Part shown: piece by piece, positions 14,786 through 19,875 of the stretch
Layout of the letters: every line of letters begins with the position of its first letter
Position numbering within the stretch: the stretch's first letter is position 1
Assembly (NCBI GenBank): GCA_023659785.1
Contig: JAGXOR010000009.1
Span: 1 to 19,875, forward strand
DNA length: 19,875 nucleotides
From: Methanomicrobia archaeon LH_S13
Lineage (GTDB): Archaea > Halobacteriota > Syntropharchaeia > Alkanophagales > Methanospirareceae
Direction: 5' to 3'
Notes under the pieces: generated by a model
Told to the model about the DNA's origin: nothing
Databases searched by the model: none
Seen by the model: only the letters and a program-made list of their open reading frames with translations
Position numbers and translations under genes: made by a program

Positions 14786-16674
14786 ATCTCAGAATTATCT
14801 TAGTTGGGCAACCCAATATCGGGAAATCATGCTTATTCAATGCCTTGGTTGGTCCAGAAGTTACCATATCTAATTATCCTGGAACTACGGTTGAAGTAAC
14901 CACAGCTGAAAAGACGGTCGCAGGCAAAGAGATAGCGTTTTTAGATAGCCCAGGAATCTATTCTATTTCTGACAGAAGCGAAGAGGAGAAGGTTACAGAG
15001 AAGGCATTATTTGAAGAGGAGATAGACGGAGCAATAATAATTGCCGATTCGGTTTCTCTTGAAAGAAGCCTTTATCTGGCATTTCAAGTATTAGAAGCTG
15101 AGATTCCAGTTGTTATAGCTCTTAATTTTGTTGAGAGCGCCGAGAAGAAAGGGATAATAATAGCTCATAAGAAATTGAGTAAAATACTGGGCGCTCCCGT
15201 CATCCCCATCAATCCTTTAACAAAACGGGGAATAGGCGAACTTGTAAACGCACTTTTGGAGATCAAAGAAACTAAAGGCAAGACTTTCACCGTTAGATAT
15301 GACGATCACATAGAGGGTGCAATAAAGGAAGTATCCTCGCAGGTAACAAGAACGCAACTGCCAAAGAGATTCGTAGCATTAAGAGTCCTGGAAGAAGATG
15401 CGGATTTCTACGGATACTTGAGAGATAAGCGAAAAATCGAAGCGGTTAAAGAAGGTTTAATCGAGCACCCAAAAGTTGCAGAGGACATCGCAATAACAAG
15501 ACACGGTACCGCTGCTTTTATTGCCAAGAAGGTAACCCAGTTAGTTCATGTAGAAGAAGCAGCAAGAAGTTTGGATGAGCGGCTCGATGAAGCTCTTCTA
15601 CACCCGTTAGGGGGGCCTATTCTCACTATTCTAACCTTCGTCACCATTTTTGGTGCGCTGCTGTTCATTGGAAGCAAGATTCAAGACATCCTCACTGGCT
15701 TTACAGAATACCTTTTATCATTGATTCATTTAGGTGTGGGTTTCGGTAGTGCAGCGTTAGAAGCGGGTTTAGCAGGGATGATGACTGGCATTTCCATTGC
15801 TTTGCCTTACGTCTTTATGTTTTACATCCTTTTTACGCTGATTGAAGATGCTGGACTACTCTCAAGATACGTCGTCAACTTGGAGAGATTTTTAAGATGG
15901 TTCAATCTCCCTGGAAGAGCAATCATATCCTTAGCTTTAGGCCTGGGTTGCACCGTACCTGCTACGAGGAGTACGCGAATACTGTTTACAAAGAAAGAGA
16001 AGTTCTTTACAGCAGCCTTACTTAGCTGTGTACCCTGCTCTTCTCGAATCGCCATAATAATGGGTGTAGTTGGCTATTTTGGTGGCAAATGGTTGGCTCT
16101 TTCCGTTTTTATTACGCTCTTCGTTTCTTTTTTAGTTTTGGGCTACATAATGAAGAGGATTATACGAATAGAGAAGAAGCCAGTGCTCTATGAATTGCCG
16201 GAGTTACCCCCTTATAGAATACCTTCAATTGGAAATATCGTTACCAAGAGCTGGATTAGAATGAAGACCTTTGTATATCTCGTTGTACCCCTGTTATTCT
16301 TAGGTGGAGTGGCATACGCGGGATTGGGTGCTTTAGGACTCACCAATGTGATCGTGGCACCTCTATCGCCGATTACCTGGTGGTTAGATTTGCCTGATGC
16401 AGCCATTATCCCGTTGGTATTTGGATTTTTGCAGAAGGATTTAACCGGCTCAATGCTTCTGTTAGTTTTAGGCGGCAAAGTATCCTCAGTTTTAACTCCC
16501 CTTCAGATTTATACCTTTGGTGTTGCTGCTACTATTGGAATCCCGTGCATAATCGCCTTAGGCATGTTTATTAAAGAATTTGGCTTCAATAAAGCGGTGC
16601 TTTTAACCGCAACATCAATACTGTATGGTTTATTATTCGCAGGTTTAGCTTGGAGGCTAATATCGCTTTTTTGA
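14782..16674 (+). CDS. feoB: Ferrous iron transporter FeoB
   Basis: FeoB (630 residues) imports Fe(II) through a membrane domain controlled by an N-terminal G domain. G1 is GQPNIGKS (9-16), the G2 Thr lies in NYPGTT (31-36), G3 is DSPG (55-58) and the G4 position reads NFVE (115-118) where NxxD is usual. A helical GDI region follows to about 270. The membrane part starts near residue 277 and contains the two Gate repeats, with GLGCTVPATRSTR (387-399) and SCVPCSSR (415-422) holding the conserved Cys residues. The C-terminal FeoC-like region is absent; FeoA function is likely supplied by the upstream fusion protein. The gene is intact. The Asp-to-Glu change at G4 may weaken guanine specificity or be a lineage feature. 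Confidence 0.93.
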   Translation: MNLRIILVGQPNIGKSCLFNALVGPEVTISNYPGTTVEVTTAEKTVAGKEIAFLDSPGIYSISDRSEEEKVTEKALFEEEIDGAIIIADSVSLERSLYLAFQVLEAEIPVVIALNFVESAEKKGIIIAHKKLSKILGAPVIPINPLTKRGIGELVNALLEIKETKGKTFTVRYDDHIEGAIKEVSSQVTRTQLPKRFVALRVLEEDADFYGYLRDKRKIEAVKEGLIEHPKVAEDIAITRHGTAAFIAKKVTQLVHVEEAARSLDERLDEALLHPLGGPILTILTFVTIFGALLFIGSKIQDILTGFTEYLLSLIHLGVGFGSAALEAGLAGMMTGISIALPYVFMFYILFTLIEDAGLLSRYVVNLERFLRWFNLPGRAIISLALGLGCTVPATRSTRILFTKKEKFFTAALLSCVPCSSRIAIIMGVVGYFGGKWLALSVFITLFVSFLVLGYIMKRIIRIEKKPVLYELPELPPYRIPSIGNIVTKSWIRMKTFVYLVVPLLFLGGVAYAGLGALGLTNVIVAPLSPITWWLDLPDAAIIPLVFGFLQKDLTGSMLLLVLGGKVSSVLTPLQIYTFGVAATIGIPCIIALGMFIKEFGFNKAVLLTATSILYGLLFAGLAWRLISLF

Positions 16675-16780
16675 GGTTAATTGGTAATTCAGTCGTTTAC
16701 GGTGTTATCGAGAAGTATTTAAGTGTTGTAGTTAAAGTATTGGTTGACTCTTAAAAGCCGCATCACTTAACATAGTAAGA

Positions 16781-17283
16781 ATGAACAGAGTAATATTCGA
16801 CGACATCGGGAGTTATCCATTGCCCGGAGGAACGACAAAGAAATGGCTAAAAGAAGCCTTTGCCAAAATTGAACTTCCTCCCTACAAAGACAAGCTCTAC
16901 CTATCCTCAATTTCAGAATATGATTTCTCAATTTATCGAACCAATCATGGATAATGAGAGAACAGAAGCGCCACTGCTTATAAAAGAAGAAGAGGCTAAG
17001 ATGGTCGAAATGGATGCCTTAGAGGAAATGGCAAAGGAGTATGTAGAGAAGAGAAGAAAGGAGAAAAACTTAAACTCCGGATATGCGTTACTGGTCCGAT
17101 AGAGTTATATTATAACCAATTTCCGCCTCCTGTTTATATTGACGTGCTATCGAACATTGCGAAATCCGTAGTAGGTTTATAAAGCATGTGACAGAAGAAG
17201 CGAAGGGGAACCGAAATTACGAAGTAAAATGCGCATCAATAGACGAGCCGAGCATGGATTACGTTAAGTTGATTGTGGCGTAA
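16781..17283 (+). pseudogene. MetE-like methionine synthase (archaeal core type) pseudogene
   Basis: Four reading segments add up to one protein of the cobalamin-independent methionine synthase C-terminal type. Segment one (16781-16954) starts FDDIGSYPLPGG. Segment two gives NMISQFIEP and LLIKEEEAKMVEMDALEEMA. Segment three (frame of 17078) reads LRICVTGPIELYYNQF, then VLSNIAKSV, and stops at 17180. Segment four (frame of 17170) reads RFIKHVTEEAKGN, then SIDEPSM, and ends at 17281-17283. At least three frameshifts separate them, and the C-terminal half with the zinc ligands is missing. The gene is dead but still easy to recognise, so inactivation may be fairly recent. The organism must obtain methionine another way, perhaps through another copy. 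Confidence 0.75.
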
Positions 17284-17288
17284 CAACA

Positions 17289-17335
17289 CTTTCTTTCTAA
17301 AGAAAGAACCTGTGCTAAGAAAGAGTATGTTTCTT
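17289..17335 (+). other. Hairpin / AACCTGTGCTAA / hairpin element upstream of rps6e
   Basis: A perfect 8 bp hairpin (CTTTCTTT/AAAGAAAG, 17289-17306, 2 nt loop) is followed at once by AACCTGTGCTAA (17307-17318), then by a 6 bp hairpin (AAGAAA/TTTCTT, 17317-17335). The arrangement repeats that upstream of purL (7589-7640), including the identical 12-mer, with the hairpin sequences different but the pairing kept. It lies upstream of the likely rps6e TATA box, so it may not be part of the rps6e mRNA. Confidence 0.4.
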
Positions 17336-17354
17336 TTGGTAAAGCTTTTCTTTC

Positions 17355-17396
17355 TTAAATATAAGGAAGCTATACTTTATATAAAATAAAAAGGAG
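17355..17396 (+). promoter_or_regulatory. rps6e promoter region and ribosome binding site
   Basis: TTAAATATAA (17355-17364) fits a TATA box that would start a transcript near 17385, leaving a short leader with AAGGAG (17391-17396) before the ATG. A second TATA-like sequence, TTTATATAAA (17377-17386), lies too close to the ATG to give a leader containing this ribosome binding site. Confidence 0.45.
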
Positions 17397-17402
17397 AACA
17401 AA

Positions 17403-17795
17403 ATGCAGGTAGTGATAAGCGACCCAAAAATCGGGAAAGCATATAAAGTGGAAGGTAAGGATACGGAAGCCAGTGCTTTATTCATCGGGAAACGAATAGG
17501 GGACATTGTGGATGCGGATATTTTAGGCTTAGGTGGTTATTTGTTGGAAATAACCGGTGGCTCGGATAAAGGTGGTACGGCAATGCGGAAAGATGTTTCG
17601 GGCTCCGCAAGAAAAAGAATCTTAATTACTTCGCCACCGGGTTACCGACCAAAAGAGAAGGGAAAAAGGAGAAGGAAGTCCGTTCGTGGTAACGAAATAT
17701 CAACGGAGTTAGCACAGATAAATGTGAAAATAACAGAGTACGGGACTAAACCGATTGAGGAACTATTTGGAAAAGAAAGGGGAGGGGGAACGTGA
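17403..17795 (+). CDS. rps6e: Ribosomal protein S6e
   Basis: The 130-residue protein is the archaeal/eukaryotic S6e of the small ribosomal subunit. Landmarks are the N-terminal VVISDPKIGKAYKVEG, IGKRIGDIVDADILGLGGY, ITGGSDKGG and the basic KRRRKSVRGNEIS stretch. Length matches other archaeal S6e proteins. The usual archaeal neighbour, translation factor aIF2 gamma, does not follow; instead there is a 97 nt spacer and then gatD on the opposite strand. AAGGAG seven nt before the ATG supports the start. Confidence 0.95.
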   Translation: MQVVISDPKIGKAYKVEGKDTEASALFIGKRIGDIVDADILGLGGYLLEITGGSDKGGTAMRKDVSGSARKRILITSPPGYRPKEKGKRRRKSVRGNEISTELAQINVKITEYGTKPIEELFGKERGGGT

Positions 17796-17892
17796 AAATA
17801 GAGAAAACATTGGCTGACTAAAAGAGAATGAAAGGTTTGTTTTGAATTTTGAGTTTAGTGCTTAGAATTTATACCCCTTAGATATTGAGCAA

Positions 17893-19191
17893 TTACCACT
17901 TTATCTCTCCTGCGATGTTCTCGTGCATCAACCGTTTCACTTCTTCCATATCGGTTGTCTGACCAAGGACCCACATCAACTTTACCAGAGCAGTTTCCGG
18001 CAGCATATCCTCTCCCTCTATTATTCCTGCACGAAGTAAATCGCGACCTGTATCGTAAACACTATCGCAGATTGTCCCGTATAAACATTGAGAAGTCATC
18101 ACAACCGGTATGCCCCCTTTTATTGCTCTCGCCACGCTTGGAATCCACTCTGCCGATACATGCCCCAAGCCTGTCCCTTCTAATACAATGCCCTTGTACC
18201 CCTGCTCCACAAAGGAATCGAGTATTGCAGGGTCAGCACCAGGATAGAACTTTACAAGGCAGCATTTATCCTCAAGCTGGTCGCTCAGTTCTAATTCCGT
18301 CTCACCTCTCTTCGTATAAGCAGATAAGAACTCAAACCTTATTCTTTCTATATTGCTCGCATCATAATACACCTTTCCTATTGGAACGTCGTTTACCGAT
18401 TGAAAAGCGTCACGTGCGGAAGTATGCAACTTCCTCACTTTCGTGCCCCTGTGAATGAAACAGAAATTGTCCGAGGTACTGCCGTGCATTACAACAACAA
18501 CCTCTGCAAGGTCGCTACACGCAACTTTTGCTGCGCATATCGCATTCATTGTAGCATCGCTGGAAGGGCGGTCGGAACTGCGCTGCGAGCCAACAAGAAT
18601 GACAGGCACAGAGGTTCGCACCATAAAAGAAAGTGCCGCAGCTGTGTAACCCATTGTATCAGTGCCATGCGTAACAATTATACCTTCCGCACCGTTTTTT
18701 ATCTCGGTATATACCTCGGCTGCGAGCTTTCGCCAGTATTCGGCACGCATATTCTCGCTCAGGATGCTGTAAATTACTTTCCCTTTGATGTTCGCTATTT
18801 GTGCTAATTCCGGGATTGCCTCAAGTATATCCTCAGTAGAGAACTGAGGAGAAACCGCACCGGTTCTGTAATCCACTTTAGAGGCAATTGTGCCGCCGGT
18901 AGAAAGGATGGATAAAAAGGGCAACCCTTCTTTTGCTTTTCTTATTGTACTTTGCTTTCTTTCCTTTGTCCCTTTTTTTAGTTCTTTTAGTTCTTTTAAT
19001 GCTTCCACCGTGTCTATAACCTCTATTTCCACATTTTCCGGTCGTATACCAATATTGTAGCCAGTATCGAGTTTTATAACCACGTTTCTTGAAGCTGCTG
19101 GCATAATTATGCCTTCATAAACGACAACGCTACTGTCTGTTTTCTTCCTTATTCTTATGCGGTCGCCTTCAACAAAGCCGAGTTTTTGCAT
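17893..19191 (-). CDS. gatD: Glutamyl-tRNA(Gln) amidotransferase subunit D
   Basis: GatD is the asparaginase-like glutaminase of the archaeal GatDE complex, which makes Gln-tRNA(Gln) by supplying ammonia to the GatE-bound Glu-tRNA. From the ATG at 19191 the protein has 432 residues. An N-terminal beta-barrel domain (to about 80) is followed by a charged linker (KELKELKKGTKERK) and the amidohydrolase domain. Catalytic positions are T98 (STGGTIAS), T177-D178 (THGTDT) and K254 (in GTKVRKLHT), aligned with the asparaginase tetrad. A TTG codon lies just before this ATG; ATG is preferred. GatE is not in the window. The spacer to the divergent gene is 128 nt and appears to share a TATA element. Confidence 0.95.
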   Translation of the reverse strand: MQKLGFVEGDRIRIRKKTDSSVVVYEGIIMPAASRNVVIKLDTGYNIGIRPENVEIEVIDTVEALKELKELKKGTKERKQSTIRKAKEGLPFLSILSTGGTIASKVDYRTGAVSPQFSTEDILEAIPELAQIANIKGKVIYSILSENMRAEYWRKLAAEVYTEIKNGAEGIIVTHGTDTMGYTAAALSFMVRTSVPVILVGSQRSSDRPSSDATMNAICAAKVACSDLAEVVVVMHGSTSDNFCFIHRGTKVRKLHTSARDAFQSVNDVPIGKVYYDASNIERIRFEFLSAYTKRGETELELSDQLEDKCCLVKFYPGADPAILDSFVEQGYKGIVLEGTGLGHVSAEWIPSVARAIKGGIPVVMTSQCLYGTICDSVYDTGRDLLRAGIIEGEDMLPETALVKLMWVLGQTTDMEEVKRLMHENIAGEIKW

Positions 19192-19230
19192 CAAAATAAT
19201 ATCAATATCTCAAATGAAAAAATAAAAATG

Positions 19231-19240
19231 CTTATATACC
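19231..19240. promoter_or_regulatory. Possible shared TATA element between gatD and the divergent gene
   Basis: CTTATATACC reads as a TATA box on either strand (GGTATATAAG on the minus strand). On the minus strand a start about 25 nt away would leave a leader of about 15 nt for gatD. On the plus strand it would give a start near 19261 and a 60 nt leader for the downstream gene. No other convincing TATA box is seen in the spacer. Confidence 0.45.
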
Positions 19241-19264
19241 TAACTTTAATAAACATTACATTGG

Positions 19265-19294
19265 TAGTTTTTAAGAAAAGAAAACTAAAAACTA
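19265..19294 (+). promoter_or_regulatory. 9 bp perfect inverted repeat in leader of the 136-residue gene
   Basis: TAGTTTTTA (19265-19273) and TAAAAACTA (19286-19294) are perfect inverted arms around a purine-rich 12 nt loop. If transcription begins near 19261, the hairpin is at the very 5' end of the mRNA, ahead of the GGGAG ribosome binding site. It might protect the 5' end or regulate expression; an operator is an alternative. Confidence 0.35.
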
Positions 19295-19319
19295 AGATAA
19301 AAAAGAAAGGGAGAAAAAA

Positions 19320-19730
19320 ATGAGCGGGCAAACATCTGATGTGAATGCAAAAGGAGATAAAATAAATATTTTTAAAATAGGCGGTCTGTGGTGCTTCAAG
19401 TATTTCTTCGACGACCGGGATCTCTTTATGGGGTTATCTGATTACTACAACCGGGATAAGTACAGGTTCGAGCTGAAAAACGTTGGTGAGAGGAATAAAG
19501 TGATGAAATACCTTGAGGGGAATGGCTTTGAAACTGCCTTGATTGAGGATACTTCCGATTATACCGTGAAAATTGACAGGTTTAAGAAGTATGCACCAAT
19601 TCTGAGGAATTCGATTGACTTCACTGAGAGTGAAAAGGAGCGGGTGTTTATAATGAAAGATTTGGCTTCGGTGGAGGAGGCGATAGGGCAGGGTGCGGAG
19701 AAAAGTCCGGAAGCGTTGAAAACCGATTGA
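19320..19730 (+). CDS. Hypothetical protein, 136 residues
   Basis: A soluble-looking, charged protein with no membrane segment or Cys-rich motif. A hydrophilic start (about 1-15) leads into FKIGGLWCFKYFF, then a mixed region with YNRDKYRFELKNVGERNKVM, and ends with ERVFIMKDLASVEEAIGQ and a polar tail. I do not recognise the family. The ATG is preceded by AAAGGGAG at a normal distance and the gene has its own TATA-like element, so it is probably real. It is divergent from gatD; no function can be drawn from that. Confidence 0.65.
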   Translation: MSGQTSDVNAKGDKINIFKIGGLWCFKYFFDDRDLFMGLSDYYNRDKYRFELKNVGERNKVMKYLEGNGFETALIEDTSDYTVKIDRFKKYAPILRNSIDFTESEKERVFIMKDLASVEEAIGQGAEKSPEALKTD

Positions 19731-19759
19731 AGTTCAGGCTCAGGGAGGCATATCAGGCT

Positions 19760-19804
19760 TAAAGTAAAAGAAGAAGGGGATAGGGGATAAAAGGGGGATA
19801 AAAT
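19760..19804 (+). repeat. Short degenerate GGGGATA repeats after the 136-residue gene
   Basis: GGGGATA occurs three times within about 30 nt (GGGGATAGGGGATAAAAG and then GGGGGATAAAA), in purine-rich sequence after the stop codon. It may be simple sequence expansion. No gene is seen here. Confidence 0.35.
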
Positions 19805-19821
19805 CGCTTTGAAAATATGAT

Positions 19822-19858
19822 GACAAAATATGAACTTTTTGTCCATTTTTCTATTATT
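19822..19858 (+). terminator. Possible terminator hairpin with T-rich tail
   Basis: GACAAAA (19822-19828) and TTTTGTC (19837-19843) form a perfect 7 bp stem with an 8 nt loop, followed by CATTTTTCTATTATTT. It would suit a T-rich archaeal terminator for the 136-residue gene about 90 nt after its stop. The evidence is positional only. Confidence 0.3.
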
Positions 19859-19875
19859 TGATAGTATTAGAGGGG

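Noticed and set aside
17315..17506. Minus-strand frame over the rps6e start
   Set aside because: It overlaps the S6e coding start and promoter and its product is a low-complexity translation of A-rich sequence.
17793..17822. GTG frame overlapping the rps6e stop
   Set aside because: It ends after nine codons; too short to support as a gene.
1..19875. tRNA, rRNA genes or CRISPR arrays
   Set aside because: I looked for cloverleaf-like GTTCRA blocks, rRNA signatures and regularly spaced repeats in the spacers and saw none.

Overview
The window is archaeal. It encodes ribosomal protein S6e, a class I lysyl-tRNA synthetase, the GatD subunit of the archaeal Glu-tRNA(Gln) amidotransferase and a tungsten-type aldehyde ferredoxin oxidoreductase, and it has TATA-like promoters and many A+T-rich spacers. 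The protein style and the mix of decayed insertion sequences suggest a euryarchaeon, possibly of the Methanophagales/ANME-1/Syntropharchaeia type. That placement is inference only.

Layout. 1-1139: an A+T-rich accessory patch with a radical SAM protein and a short protein resembling the C-terminal half of a MNT-type nucleotidyltransferase. 1187-2953: an AOR-family tungstoenzyme. 2958-3660: a decayed IS607-type transposon with remnants of a serine recombinase and of TnpB. 3732-7505 (minus): purL, interrupted by a 489-residue LAGLIDADG intein. 7721-9244: lysS, divergent from purL. 9263-9439 (minus): an unrecognised 58-residue membrane or secreted peptide. 9559-12048 (minus): a three-gene ABC metal importer of the ZnuABC type. 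12202-13796 (minus): two wrecked transposases, IS5-like and IS66-like. 13797-14185: a non-coding stretch with a MITE-like inverted repeat and the leader of the following operon. 14186-16674: an iron operon with a DtxR-FeoA fusion regulator overlapping feoB by 4 nt. 16781-17283: a methionine synthase (MetE-like) pseudogene. 17403-17795: rps6e. 17893-19191 (minus): gatD. 19320-19730: an unrecognised 136-residue protein divergent from gatD.

The intact genes fall into three groups: housekeeping (purine synthesis, lysine charging, Gln-tRNA formation, ribosome), metal supply (Zn/Mn-type ABC importer, Fe(II) transporter with its own metalloregulator) and a tungstoenzyme. No single new defence or biosynthetic system stands out. 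The most interesting signals are the purL intein, a shared hairpin/12-mer/hairpin element upstream of purL and rps6e, a leader hairpin that could cover the ribosome binding site of the feo regulator, a TATA element apparently shared by gatD and its divergent neighbour, the hidden 58-residue peptide gene, and the density of pseudogenes.
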